This document shows, in pieces, positions 25,735 to 39,200 of a stretch of DNA of 64,000 bases. Each line of letters starts with the position of its first letter. Positions within the stretch are counted from its first letter, which is position 1. Source of the stretch: Rhabdornis inornatus (Eukaryota > Chordata > Aves > Passeriformes > Rhabdornithidae). Below the pieces are notes generated by a model. It was not told the origin of the DNA. It saw only the letters and a list, made by a program, of their open reading frames with translations, and searched no databases. The translations under genes were made by a program, and so were the position numbers. The stretch is from assembly GCA_013397075.1 (NCBI GenBank), contig VWZS01004822.1, positions 242,637 to 306,636 of the forward strand. The letters are read 5' to 3'.

Positions 25735-25872
25735 CGCCTTCTGTAGCTGCCCTTGACTTAGCTCTCCTCACCTGTGCCGCAGCAGCAGGACGAGGACAGA
25801 CGTGGCCAGGAATGGCCACGAGTTCGTCTCCTCAGCAGCCAGCAGGGGAAGCTGCTGCATCGGTTTTCAGTG
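25735..25872. other. Small GC-rich, CpG-bearing patch, unclassified
   Basis: About 130 bp with several CpGs (for example GCCGCAGCAGCAGGACGAGG) and a short internal near-repeat, TGGCCAGGAATGGCCACG. It stands out from the flanking AT-rich DNA. It could be an old element or a regulatory patch. No ORF of note crosses it. Confidence 0.35.
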
Positions 25873-27966
25873 AGACTCACTAATATAATTCCTGGTTATT
25901 TTTATATCCACCGATGAAAAGGTGGGGTTATCTTAAAATGAGAGACAGAATATGTATGTTTGCATGGAGAGGTTTTTGCCAAACTATGCCTGGGCTGACT
26001 ATTCTAGTCACAAGTGAGAAGGCAAGGAATGAGTGGTGCACGATAGAAGAAATAGGGGCTATTTAGTGTCTAAATTTAATATGTGCTGTATTTTTGCTTA
26101 GGATACTAAATACAAGACACTTCAAAAGCTATTTATAGAGATTCAGTTATTTATGCAAATCTTAGATGACTTTAGTCCTTGCTCCATGTGTGTAAGAAAA
26201 GTATTTCTGTAGAAGAGATTCTGGACTGAAACATGCCTGGTTTCTGTATTCAGGCTCATCCTGGCAAGCGTCAGAAAGTTATTTGGGCTTCATCCGAAAT
26301 ATTTTCTTATGCACATGTTTATGAGCTTCACAGAATTTGACTTTTAATCTCTCTGATGTTCAGTCGTTCATGTCTAAACAACAATGCAATACCTTGCCTT
26401 TCACTTCTATTTCCTCATACTAAAAAGAAGGATGTTTTGGTGGCCAAAAAGATATAGTCCTCCAACTGCTCTGAAATGGAAACAAAGTCTTAGCACATAC
26501 TTTTGCCTCATCCTTAAAACATTACAGGACCTCATGAGACTTCCAAGCTACAAGGATAAATACCATTAACTTTACTATTAAAGAGAGCTAAAGACACATA
26601 ATTTTTTTGTGCCAATTTTTTCAGCTGAATTTGAGCTAACTGTATATAGGATCTTAAATCCAACACTTTACCAGTACATATTTCCTCCTCATTTTCTGCC
26701 AGGACAGGATTTTTATAAGTGTTATCACTCTGATAAACTGACAGTATTCCCTTCATGCCTTATTAATAATAGATATGTCAGATAGAGTGATAGTAAGGAT
26801 ATTTCAATCAGGCATGCATAGAAACTCTGCAATGAGAAAGGTCATTGTCTATTCTAGTAAGAACTTTGTTTTGAGGTTATATTAAAGATCCTTGTAGAAA
26901 ATTTATTTGTAAAACCTAATACACTTGGTTTTGTCTGAACTATTTATATAGTCCCAATTCTAATTTAATTCTAATTCAAATGCTTCTACTGTCATAGAAA
27001 TCCCTCAGTAGGAACCTACAGGATTGCTAGACATGAATGGAACATATTATTTCATTTGTAGGAAACTTATCAGTTTATGACTCTTTCCTGTCTTTAATTT
27101 CAACAAATGAATTTTCTTCTTGAAGATAAAGTTTCCAGTTGAAGTTTGTTTTGAAGGTGCTTATATATGTATAGTGGGGATTTACCTTTGGTTCTGTACA
27201 AACAAATGTGTTTGTGTAGCAAATAACTAGATACTGGTTATTCAGAGGTTATGATGCTCACGACCATAAATTACTCATGTCCGTACATATTTATAAATTC
27301 CATTTTACCTTGGCAACAGCTGAGGGAATGACCATAATTTATCTCTTAAGGTGACAGAATCAAATGGCAACTTACAAGTGGTAATGGAATATTCTACCCC
27401 ATATATAATTATTTTCATTAACATTTTTAAGAATAAAGATTATTTACATTATTCTTTTATCTTCAAACAGATTGAACATTACTTTAGAAATTGATTTGAT
27501 ATATATTTCAGATCTAATAAAGGCTGCCTAGTTAGGTTTCCAGAGGAATCAGAAGCACTGCTGTAGAAAGTTTAAACATTTAATTTGTCTGTTGGGGAAA
27601 GCTTTACCAAAAAGACTGAAAAACAAGCCAGCACACGTTCATATGGTACAGCCTGGGAGAGTCTACTTGGCACAATTTATTGCATCTGTTATCTTCTAAG
27701 CTGTTTGTTCTTGTCCAGATAGCTAATTGAATGCTGGAAGTAGAGAAATAATAGATGCAGGGTGTTGGCAGGGATTTTTCCCCAAGAAAATATCGATGCC
27801 ATTATTAGGACACTGAATTATGCAGTGGACTCTTATGTCCAGGCTGCAGAATAAAAAAGCAACTTTAGGGGAACTATGCTTGTGGTGAAAATATCTTCAT
27901 GCTAAGAGATTTAGCCCCTTTAGTTTAATATAGAGAAACTACCAAGATTTATGTCTTGAATATACC

Positions 27967-29022
27967 TGTAATGGGCTGACCCTGGCTGGATGCCAGACAC
28001 CCACCAAAGCTGCTCCATCACAAGTGGACAGGGAACAGAAAATACAAGAAAAGGCTCATGAGTTGAGATAAGAAGTGGGAGAGATCACTCACCAAACACT
28101 CTCATGGGCAAAACAGACTCAGATTGGGTGTATTAACTGAATTTATCACTAACAAAATCAGAACAGGATAACGATAAGTAAAATAAATATTAAAAAACCA
28201 AACTTCTCCCCATTCATTCCTACTTTCCAGCTCTACCTCTTCCTCACCAGTGGCATGGAGAGACCGGGAATGGTAGTTACAGTCAGTTCATCACACTTGT
28301 TCCTGCCTCTGCTCAGGGAGAGGAGCCTATGTCCTGCTCTGGTGTGGGGTTCCTTCCATGTGAGACAGTTCTCCATGAAGCTGTCCAATGTGAGTCCATC
28401 CCAGGGGCAACAGCTCTTCACAAACTGCTCCAGTGTGGGTCACTGTTCCACAGGGAGCAGTCCTTCAGGCACAGCCTGACCCCCAATGGGATCACAAGTC
28501 CTACCATCAAACCTGTTCCAGCATGGGCTCCTCTCTCCACGGGTCCTCAGGTCCCAGCAGGAGCCTGCTCCAGCCTGGGTTTCCCACAGGTTCAGAGCCC
28601 TCTCTTGGGCATCCACCTGCTCTGGTGTGGGTCTCCTCCACAGGCTGCAGGTGGATCTCTGCACTCCCATGGACCTCCCCAGGCTGCAGGGGAATCTCAG
28701 ATCCAGTGCCTGGAACACCTCCTGCCCCTCCTTCTGCACTGACCTTGGTGTCTGCAGAGTTGTTCCTCTCACGTGTTCTCTCTCCTCTCTTTTCTGGATG
28801 CAATTAGATCTGTACAATAACTTTTTCCTGCTTTTTAAATATGTTCTCACAGAGGCAGTAGCCTTCTCTGATTGACTTAGCCTTGGCCAGCAGCAGGTCC
28901 TTCTTGGAGCCAGATCCTATTGGCTGTGTTGGACAAGGGGGAAGCTTCTGGCAGCCTCTCACAAAAGTCACTCATGTTGTCCCCCGGTCTCAGAAACCCA
29001 GCTTATGTCTCCAAATTTAACA
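27967..29022 (-). mobile_element. Solo LTR, endogenous retrovirus (TguLTR5-like)
   Basis: The block is about 1.06 kb and is bounded by TG and CA. On the minus strand it begins TGTTAAATTTGG at 29022 and ends at 27967. Read that way it has a CAAT-like CCAATAGGATC, a TATA-like TATTTAAA (28834-28841) and a long body of imperfect repeats around GCTCCAGTGTGGGT and GCTCCAGCCTGGGT. This matches what I recall of an LTR family abundant in passerines. No internal retroviral genes flank it, so it is a solo LTR formed by recombination, or an isolated remnant. I see no clean target-site duplication, so it is not young. The overlapping ORFs at 28329-28875 on both strands are by-products of its GC-rich repeats. 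Confidence 0.85.
28834..28841 (-). promoter_or_regulatory. TATA-like box of the solo LTR
   Basis: Minus-strand TATTTAAA lies about 180 bp inside the LTR 5' end at 29022, downstream of the CCAAT-like element. This is the expected place for the U3 promoter. Whether it is active is unknown. Confidence 0.5.
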
Positions 29023-31287
29023 AGTACTATCACTGAAGAATTAAACTTGACATAATTTTATCCTGAATGTATCAAGGTTTCTAAGGGGTACAATGACTTA
29101 AAGAATGCAAGTGCACAGAAGATATCACAGTTCCCAGCTCCAAGTTGTCCTATGAGCCTCTCAGAATTTTTCTACCAGTCATTTTTGGGTTTGGTATTAG
29201 TGTTGTAAGTTGGTGCCAGGAAAATATAGTGATTAATTTTTTGTGTTCTTAATAGTCTCTAATTGTAAGAGTACTACTAGCAAAAATTTTAGCACTAGCC
29301 ATATTATGTTTAGAAATAATCTGACACTAATTCCTTACAAATATTTATATTTCCTCATTCTACAATAAAAAATAGCATTCTTTTTCCCACTGCCAAATTA
29401 TAAAATTTCTATTTCTTGGTCTTCCTTTCAGTATTTACCAACTTTCTATCACTTTTCTAATGAACTTCACTAACATACATATGGGTATGCCAGTTCTACA
29501 TCTTGGATGGTTTCAGAAAATACAACTTCGAGTATTGCTTTGAATTGACTTCTTTTTTAAGTTCAGTGTTATATAATATTTTATTTATAAGTACTGTTTG
29601 CACCCCAAAGCCAGCTACTTATATCTATCTCACACTGCTTACAGGAATATATTAGCCTTTCTTATTTTAACACAGCATTCATCTGCTTCCTTCAGTGTTT
29701 CTTGCTATATCTTGTATAACGGAAATAACTTCAGCAGATGAAAATGTTGAAGTATTCAGGTACTCATTATACTTAGAGAGAAATGGATTTCACATACCCT
29801 TAAATAGTTCTTATCCTTTTAATATATTTGGTTGGTTGTTTTTTTTTTATTGTCTTGCTTTTTAGTTAGTTATTGTGTTGACTTTTAAGTTGGTTGCTTT
29901 GGGCATTTTTTTAATACTTTGTTTTTTTTCTATGTCATTTAAGCCACTGCCTGTTTTAGAGGAATACTGAAGGTTTCTAAAACAAAATATATCTAGTCAG
30001 GTTAGATTTAATATGCATTCTTTCCTCATATTCTTCAGCAGTTTGCTTCCTACCTTCTCACTATTTTCAGGAAGATTTTATTTGAAGAAATTTGCAAAAT
30101 CATTTTAAATAAATGGTGGACAGTTCCATCTACAGAGCAAATTTTTAGCCAAAGTTGAAAGCTTTATGCAACAAGAAGTTTTCCTTTGAAGCAGGAAGAC
30201 CAAATGTCTCACAGGGAAGTAAAAAAAATTATTTTAATTTCAGAAAAGATAGTTCTCAAAGGAACCTGAATCTTTCTGCTAAATTTGAGCATTTCATATC
30301 TACAGGTTCCTTTAAAGACCCTCAAATTCTCACCATTAGACTAACATAACTGATCCCAACTATGCCTCTGGAATTAGTTCCTATAGATTTGATTCCTACA
30401 AATCACCTAACTAGAAGCAAGACTGCACCCAGAGTCAGTAAATACCAGATGGTAAAATAGCCAAACACATTTGAAAACAGCTCCCTAGGCTTAAATCTCT
30501 GCCTCAACAGCTGGAAGACAGTATTCAATATGAAAAGTGCCTTTTTCTGTGTGGATACCAACTGTTACTGGACATTTGCTGTGTTTACTGAATACTGTGA
30601 CGAACCTTGATGTGTATGACACTTTACATATATATTTTGAGATTTTCATACATGGCAGATGTTGGCTGGGAACAATTAGGCAAAAGCAAGTAGATTAAAA
30701 ACTTCTTTGATAAATTATAATATAATTTAAATGAGAAAATTTACATTAGACATGTTCTCAGAATAATTATGAAACAATTGCCTAATAATGAAGCTTCCAA
30801 GCTCTTTGTAACAGATGGTCAGAAGCTGAATTTTATTGGATCATAGATAATCAGTAAATTTAATATGCAGGATAAATGCTGCAATCTATCATCCTTCTAT
30901 AACCCTCTGCACCATAATGTATTTGTTATAACTCTAAGATCAGAGGAACATTCCAGGATCTCTAATCTAATGCAGAGATGATACAGGGGTTCAGAGACGG
31001 TATCAGAAAGTTGTCTAAACTTGTAGCTTTATAGCAGCTACACATTTGACTTACCACATACTTAGTTATATCACCTTAGTTATGTCACAGTCTTCAGACA
31101 GCTTTAGGATTCATTGTCTCACTCTCAAAAGCTATAGGAGAACAAATTACTTGCTGTATGTTGTCATTTTAGGTAATTATAGCTACTTCTTGTTTTATGT
31201 GAATTTGATACTAAGTCCTTTAGAAAATACTGAATAAAAAGGAGTATGTATTGTGCATTAGTTGAATAAAACATAAAGTCATGTAGG
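29023..31287. other. AT-rich DNA between two solo LTRs
   Basis: About 2.3 kb with no gag, pol or env sequence, no primer-binding site next to either LTR, and ordinary intergenic composition. It includes a T-rich stretch at 29829-29935. This argues against the two flanking LTRs being the ends of one provirus. Confidence 0.6.
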
Positions 31288-32303
31288 TGTAAGGGATAGG
31301 TTGACCCTAGCTGGACCCCACCAAAGCTGAACTGTTCCTCCTGTGTTGTCTGGACAGGGGAGAGAAAATATAACAGAAAGCTTCTGGATTGAGACAAGGA
31401 CAGCAAGAGATCACTCACTGGTTACTATCATGGGCAAAACAGGTTTGACTTAGGGAAATTTGTTGGATTTATGACAGGGTAGTAAGAGATATATCCAAAT
31501 CCTTGAAACATACTCACCCCTAACACCTCCCTCCTTCCTAGGCTCATTTTTACTCCTGATTTTCTCTGCCTTCTCTTGAGTGGTACAGGGGATGAGGGAA
31601 AGGGGGTTGTGGCAAGTTGCACACTGTCTCTGCTACTCCTTCCTCCTCAGAGGGAGGACTCACACTCTTCTCCTGCTCCAGCACGGGGTCCCTCCCAGTG
31701 GACACAGTTCTGTACTAACTTCTCCACTGTGAGTCCTTCCCAGGGGCTGCAATTCTTCATGAACTGCTCCAGTGTGCATCCCTCCTGCAGGCTCACAATT
31801 CCTGCCAGCAAACGTTCCAGTGTGGGCTCCTCTCTTCATGGGGAGACATCCTGCCAGGAGCAGGTCCTGCTAGGAGCCTGCTTGAGACCACTCTTCCCAC
31901 AGGTTCTTTTAGGCATCCACCTGCTCTGGTGTGGGGCCCTTCAGGGGCTGCAGGTGGATCTCTGCTCCACCATGGACCTGCAAGGGCTGGAATGACACAG
32001 CTGCTTCACCATGGTCTGCACTGTGAACTTCAGGGGAATCTCAGTTCCTGGCATGTGGAGCACATCCTTACCCTCCTTATTCACAGACCTTGGCGTTTAC
32101 AGGGCTTTTTCTGTCGCATATTCTCACTCCTCTCTCTGGCTGCAATTATTCCTGTGCAGTAACTTTTCACCTTTTTGAAAGTGTTATCCCACTGCTGCTC
32201 AAGATCTTGGCCCTAACCAGTGGTGGGTCTGTCTTGGTCCCCCTAAGAGAAATTACCCTGTAGCCCCTCCACTACCCACACTTTGCAATGCCAACAAAAT
32301 ACA
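31288..32303 (-). mobile_element. Second solo LTR of the same family
   Basis: This block is collinear with the LTR at 27967-29022 and in the same minus orientation. It starts on the plus side with TGTAAGGGATAGGTTGACCC. It contains GGGCAAAACAGG, TCTCTGCTCCACCATGGACC and GCATCCACCTGCTCTGGTGT, and ends near CCAACAAAATACA. It is more decayed than the first copy: the TATA region has become TTTTTGAAAGTGTTATCCC. Flanking GTAGG (31283-31287) and GTGGA (32304-32308) are only a 3-of-5 match, so a target duplication is not demonstrated. ORFs at 31576-32162 are not genes. Confidence 0.82.
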
Positions 32304-35300
32304 GTGGATAAAAAATCACCCTCAGAGTAATCTACTGATCACCTTTCATAAATGAGGAGTTCTTATGCCTCCAAGTATGCCTCATAAATGAACAGGACAT
32401 TGAAATAGCTACCTATCAATAAGGATAGAAGTTGAGCCAACTTCTATTTCATTTTTAGGTCCTTGTCTGTACCAAGTTGAAGGTAATGTGGCAATGTGCT
32501 TCTTTTACCTTCTCTAAGCTAGCGCACTGGTTTGATATAGTTTATACTAGTTATGACTGACAAGCAGTTTACATTTCCATGTCTGATCTGACTCTGCGTT
32601 TTGAAGCTGATAGCAGTAGAGTTTGAGTGAAGACAGCAACATATTACAAAGTATTGAGCAAGTGGGCAGAAACTCATATAAAGAAAGAAAAAATATCAAA
32701 CTAAAGGGCTTTTAATTTCATTTCAGTAACATTTCTGGCAGAAGGTTAAACCTACCTTTTTTGTTAATTTGATTTTTATGTTCATGATTTTGCCATTTAA
32801 AAAATAGATTAGGTTTTCCCAGCTCAACTACACATTTTAAGAGTAACTACACTAGTGTCATCCAGAAAATCAAAGAAAATCTCTTAGCCAAGAGAGATGA
32901 CTTGATATTGCTGGAAGGTATGCCACATAGTTCAATGACAGTTCCTGGTACAGAACTAAAACAATCACAAACTTTACAAAATTTATAAATAATTTGTAGA
33001 AATTAAATAAACATTTAAAATCAAACTTAGAAATTCGGTTTAGATTATCATTTCAGCACTAAGCTATTAAATATTACAAAAGACCCAATCAAATCAACTT
33101 AATTACAGGGCAACAAAACAGTCTGTGTAAATCAAGCCTGCATAGAGATCTACCATTTCCTGTAGCATGCACTTTAAGCATGAAACTTCAGCATGATCCT
33201 TGATGTACTTCCTGGATATACTGATAAACCTTCAAGTTTCCTCTTGAGGATCCTCTCAATTAGAAATCAGAATAATCCATTACCTGGAGGACAAAGTAGA
33301 GTCAATTTAGCAGGGTGAACATACAGTAGCATCTATTTGTGGTCAGATAATACAGGGGTTTGATCTCCTTGAACAGGTAGGGGAGTAAATAAGCAAACTG
33401 ACAGAAGTACGTCTAAATAGCAGTGCTAGGAACTAACATCTTTTGGTTAAGACCTGCATATAGGAAGCAAAAATAGATCAGGATTGAAATCCAATGTTCA
33501 GTCATGGTATGACAAAAGATAAATTACATAGATTATTACATTGATTTATCATAAATAAAAATGTTAAAAGTCTCTCAATTGTGTTTTATTAATGTCTATT
33601 CTAATAATATATTATTTATGTAATATAAAAATACACACATTAAAAACTGTCATTACTGATGGGAGTATAAATAGTTTTATTTATTCTGCACTATGCAAGG
33701 TGCTACTCTCTTCCAGTCATAGAGTGAGTAACACAGTAAAACCAAACAGACAATCTAGACTTTTAATTTCCATATTTATCTAAAAAGTGACTCTTAGTAA
33801 ATCCTTCATTTTATTTTCTTGTTAAATTACACTTACTTCCTATAAAGTATTGTAATCATTCCTAGCAGGCATTATGCCAAAGTATTTGTAGGCTTTCTTT
33901 ATCATATGAAAAACAGATTCAAAAGTCACACTTCCTAAATGGATTTTTCCATGTATATGCAATGAAAAATCAGTGAATAAGATATTACATGCACAGAATT
34001 ATAGATGGCTTCAGAAAGAAGACTCAGGCAAAATAATTATATGGATTTCTTAAACAGAGCGTAGGTTGGCTTTAAGCATGTACCTCCAAAAAGCCATCTA
34101 AAAAAGTCTCTTTTACTATATCCCTCCAAGCACCCAAAACTTGTGGGCGTCTTATTTTCACCTTGTGTATGCTCTCTGGAAGATAGCAACTTTCTCTGCT
34201 TGCCCTGAACTGCTTTGATGTGAGCAATGAGATGTCTTCTCTGATGATGAAATTCATAAACCAGGTGGAATGAAGCTTAAATCTACTAAGAGCATCTAGT
34301 GAAAGCATTCAAAAGCATACCTATAAGAAGTTATTTAGATAGAACTCCTTGAAAATGATATTAAAGTGACTTTACTTTTTCAAGTGAAGACTGTATATAG
34401 CTTCTGTAGTTGAGAAATAGGTAAACAATCTACCTTGTGGTTTAGTAACTAGGACACGGAGTAGGTGAGTCCTGCTTTCTCAGGACTATTGTTGCTTTAA
34501 CCTTGGAATGCTTTAAGAGAAAATTATCATCTATATATATGTATGAATATTCCCGCCATTAGGATGCAGAATTATTTTGCTCTATATCTTTCTGGTAGCA
34601 TGAAAGTTGCCTTTCTTTCTGAATAGTGGCCTAGAAAAGAAACAATGAAAAACATAGCTATATTGCATCAGCTTCATGAGCTTCCTATTGCCTCTTCAGA
34701 GGGCAAAGATGTATAGAGTGCTGCTTTCCTATCTAAATCCTCGGGCATGAAAGTAAATGTTCTTAATTATGAGAGGTGCCACTGCTTTTGCATAAGACAA
34801 CTGCCATCTGCACAGCTGCAAGATTGTTTCACATTACTTTCTCTCTTGACTGATACAGTCAAAAACTGCAATTCAGGTTTTCTGTACACTTTCTGATGGT
34901 ATTAAACATGATACAAAAGCCCTGGTGAAAGACTTATATTGTGTATTCTGAGGAACATCAGTACTTTAATCTGAGCCTTGGAGCTCTTTCTTTCTTTCTT
35001 GCTCAGTGACTCACAAGGCAGCTGGCTTTTGGCTAGCTGCCCTGTAGCCTACAGCTTTACAGCACCTCTGACAGCTCCTTTCCTAAGTGCTCTGCACTGT
35101 CTCACATTCAGCTGCCAGTTACTTCTCTCCTGCCAGCATGAAGCAATCCCAAGCACAGTTTGGCAATGACCAGTCCTGGGGCTGATCACTTTCTTCACAG
35201 TCAGAAATCCATTTGCTTTGTGTAGGCATCTTGGGCAGAAATGCCCGAGAGATGTAGAGATGGCCATGCTGGGATAAAATCTTTCCACTGGTCACGTAAA

Positions 35301-35494
35301 ATTTTGAATTTATCTCCTTTACAGATATGTACCGAGGAACAATCCCGATTACAACTGGTCTGACACAGCTGGGTAGGAGCCAGGTTAGTATTTCTGTGCA
35401 TTTTCATCCCCAAGGTGAGAGATTTTGTGAGTTTGAAAACAGCAAAGATAGAAGGAGACAGATGAAAAGATTTCAGGAAATGGAATATTGGGCT

Positions 35495-36200
35495 CTCATG
35501 TGCACTGCAAGCACACAACACCCAGAGGTGTGCAGAGAAGTTGCCCATGGAGCCAAAAGTGAAGCAACAACTCTTCTGGAACAGGGAGGGACAAAGGGAA
35601 CACCTGAGGAGAAGTTGCAAAAATGCCCCAGGAGAGTGTATGAGCCTCCCACCCTTTCCAGGTGCCTGTGCCCCCATCAAAGCCCACAGTCTGCAGGCCC
35701 TCACAGCTGGGATCCCCTGGTCTCTGCTGCTGGAGATCAGCCCCTTGTCTGCCGTGCCCAAACGGAGGGTGCCAGGGCAGCTCCAGGGCTGCTGTCATAC
35801 ACAGCCTCTGTGAGGGTTTGCTGGCCACCAATGTCCAGCACAGCAACAGTGTCTGGGGAGCACCCAGCCCTGCACAGACCCCTGGCTCCTTGGTGACCTC
35901 CTCATCCTGTGGCCCCCAGCCCTCACATCAGCACTGGACACCCACTGCCCCCGCCTTGACTTTCAAGTCACTCTCCATGAGGAGGCAGAGAAACACCCAA
36001 GTCTCACGTACCACCTTCAGTCCCCCTTCCCAACACCCAGAGCAGAGAACCTGACAAATTTCTGGTAGGGGTTGGGTGCTGGGAGAGGTGTCTCTTCCCC
36101 CTGTGCAGCACCAGCAGCAGCAGTGGAATGCTTGGAGTCCTTCTGTCCTGGCAGTAAGATCTGCCCAAAGGAATGGGTGGACTCAGTCGGGATTGAAGTG
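35495..36200. other. GC-rich block of unknown origin
   Basis: About 700 bp of clearly higher GC than its surroundings, with long overlapping ORFs on both strands. The longest are 189 aa (35327-35896, plus) and 186 aa (35201-35761, minus). None shows a recognisable domain, and the overlap of open frames on both strands points to composition rather than coding. A short CAG run lies at 36108-36123. It does not align by eye with the GC-rich repeats at 12.3 or 56.2 kb. It may be a fragment of an LTR or another insertion. Confidence 0.4.
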
Positions 36201-39200
36201 CCTTCAGTGAGAGAAACCTTCAATAAAAATGATAGACTGGCTAGGAAGTTTTTATATAAACAGAGGCATCCTCTGCTGAGGTCATCTAGCCTGACTTCTG
36301 CCTAGCTAATGGAAAGAGATATCCTGTTTTTTTGTCAAATATATATTATTAATTTGATCTTGCTTCAAAACACCAAAGCCAGTATAGGTTATGACTGAAC
36401 AGGCATCTGAGAAAACAGAGTGTTTAGTTAATATCAGCTTATCTAAATGAAATCTAACTGCTTGATGGTCTTCCCCATCACTGGATTTCTGAGCAGTCCT
36501 GACTTTGCTATGACTGCTGAAAGTCTGCAACTGGCCTTGTCTTTGGAGTCCTAGGAGTCAGCATCATGATTGCTCAGATCCTTCAGTAATAAAGTTTCCC
36601 TCTTCTGCTGAGTTGTATGTATTCTGCTGGGGCATTGTGATGGAGATGAAAAGACGCAGGGGTAAAACCTGGAGTTTCCAATTTTCAGTTGTCATTGCAC
36701 TGGTCTGTTCAAATCTATCAAATAATGAAATGAGACCTCTAGGATTAACTACTAAATGACAGCAGTGACAAAAAGTTGTAATGGTGGTTTCTGGGTTTTG
36801 CATGGGTTCTGGATAGTTGTTTAGAAGCTTTCCATGGCTTCATATTTTTACTCCTGTGTACATCATAAGAATGTACATAAGACTCCCATAAGAAGGATGA
36901 AATAGTTCAGATAACTTAAATTTTTTACTTGTTTCTTAACTGAAGAAAAAAGAAAAAAAATTACATTGACAAATGATTCAAACAAAACAAGCTATAACAT
37001 CAGAGGCAAACTTATCTAGTGGAAACAGCACGTGCTGCATGAGAGAAAATCTGGAGAAAAGAGGATGAGCATGATGAGTTGAGCACTGCAGAAGCAAGCT
37101 TGGTACACCTATTTGTATAGGCAGGGTTTGAGAACAGGAGGTGATATAGATGCCTCTGTATAGCAAATGCTGACTGGATGAACTGGCAGAAAATTATCTG
37201 AGGGATGTCAATGAAAGTATAGCATTTAAACCAGAGAATAAATTGCACATTTGGGCCCATATTTATGCATGGAAAAGCAAGTACTAGTGTTCAGCTAACA
37301 CTAGAACAACTACTTAAGCTACTTACTGCAAAGCTTGTGTAAACAGGCCTTTTGTTACTGAAGCATATACAGCTTCTCCAGATCAAGTACTTTGTGAAAA
37401 ATGTGTGTATATGGAGAGAAAATGTATATTTAGCTGCATGCAGTTGTTCTTTATCTGATAAGCTAAATAGTGTAAGGAACCTATTCTCATTATTCCCAGT
37501 GCTGATTTCACTTGTAAACAGCAATTCTAAGTTTTGTACTGAACATTTTTTTGTATTGGAATTCAAAGATATTCCAGTTCAGGATAGTTTAAATGCTTCA
37601 GGTGGCCTTTTGTATACTACATTGCTGAAAATATGTCTAGGTAGCTCGAAGATTAAGTCACTTCTTTATTAATTGCATATTTCATGCTAATGAAATTATG
37701 ATATTTAATAGAAATATAAGTAAGCCTAAAAATAAAGTTTAGATACTTAAAAAAAACAAACTTATTTTTATTACTACCTTCCACAAAACTTGTTATTGTG
37801 GAACGCACAGTATTTCCACAAACCAGTACCTTGCAGGCACTTCTTTTTCTGTTCTTTCAACTTCTGATTCTTCATTGTTCAAGAGTAGTTACTTATAATT
37901 CTTTTTAATAATCTTCAACATGAAATTGTCAAAAAGTCTTAAACTTAAAAAAATTATCTCAAGAATCAGAATTCATTAAAAACATTCTTTAATGATGTAT
38001 CATATATTGGCATTGAATGCAAAAAAATCAAAACGACCTCTTTTTCTCTCAGTCAAAATATTTCTATGAACCACTGGGGATACTAATATCTTTCAACAGA
38101 AACCATATGTCAAACCACAGTGCTTAGTAAATCTCTTCCTGATATTTTTTATTAATAAAAAAATAATGTGTTCAGGTGTTTATTTTGTTTGATATAAAGC
38201 TTTAAAAGCAGTGATACTGAAATCTTTATATTTCCATTACATTATTTAAATCCCATCAAGTTCAGAAGAAGATTTGCAAGACACATCAAAACTGTAGTTA
38301 AAAAACCTAAAAAAACCACCTCAACAACCAAATTAATTCCAGTGCTTCATAAGATAATTTTATTTCTTATTTTGTGTTTTGTGTTTTTTATGGATCTTTG
38401 CTTGAAGCAAGTGGGAACTGCAATTAGCTAATTAAGACTCTGAGGCTTGAATATTATTGACCTTTTATGTTTTTCAGTATTGGTTGGCAAGCATAAAAAA
38501 CTTGTGCTCTCCTCATCTACTCAGGGCTCTCCAGGACATGACTTCTAATTGCTTTCTGAGAAATCTTTGCTCCTAGTAATTTAAATGTAGGGTACATACT
38601 GTTATTTTCTCGTTGCATGGCATTTGCTGAGCAAGCAAGCAGAAAGACACAGAACTGGAAAGGCTCATGAATGAATACTGATTGCATAGGGTCATATCTT
38701 GTAGTTTTTCCACTGGTCTATGCAGGGGAGGAAAACTGCATTTGGTATTCCTGATATTTTTTGAGGCATGCAACTCCTCTTAAACAAAAGCAACTACCTC
38801 CCACACTGCAAAAAAATCCCTCAAACTATATGTTAAAAACAAAGCACAGACATAGATGGATGTTTTTCTTCCTTTACAGAGCACATTTGAAGAATGGCTT
38901 TAATTCTGACTATTTAATTTGCATTTTTATAAAAAAAAAAAGGTTAAAATCAAAGATTATATGGCTCAATAGCAGACAGTTCAATTTGCTTCTTAGAATC
39001 TGCATTACCCCTAAGGCAAACAAGCTGTTCCTACTTAAGAGATTGTCTAGCTTGTTGCAGAATCACCTGTAAATGTGTAGTAGCTCATGGAGCTTCAATC
39101 ATTTTCTTATCTGTTCTATTGCCCGCAGGAGAGTCATTACTGCAGTATTTACAGCTGTCACAATAGTTAATATGATCTAGGCATAGCTGCTTGTTTACTC

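Larger units (their letters stand above)
13967..27966. other. Long non-coding AT-rich stretch, nearly free of recognisable repeats
   Basis: Fourteen kilobases with no protein gene, tRNA, LTR or clear CR1, apart from a roughly 24-bp CR1-type tail at 20455. The longest ORFs (128 aa at 16074-16460 minus; 107 aa at 17761-18084 plus) show no domains and match chance expectation in this composition. A small CpG-bearing GC-rich patch lies at about 25735-25872. The rest is unremarkable intergenic or intronic sequence. Confidence 0.55.

Noticed and set aside
28329..28875. Several 98-137 codon ORFs on both strands as a gene cluster
   Set aside because: They lie wholly inside a solo LTR rich in imperfect GC-rich repeats, and similar frames recur in the second LTR copy.
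27967..32303. A provirus with paired LTRs
   Set aside because: No retroviral internal genes or primer-binding site lie between the LTRs, and the two differ too much in sequence.
35201..35896. The 189- and 186-codon ORFs on opposite strands as genes
   Set aside because: Mutual overlap on both strands in a GC-rich block indicates composition. No domain, partner exon or convincing promoter was seen.
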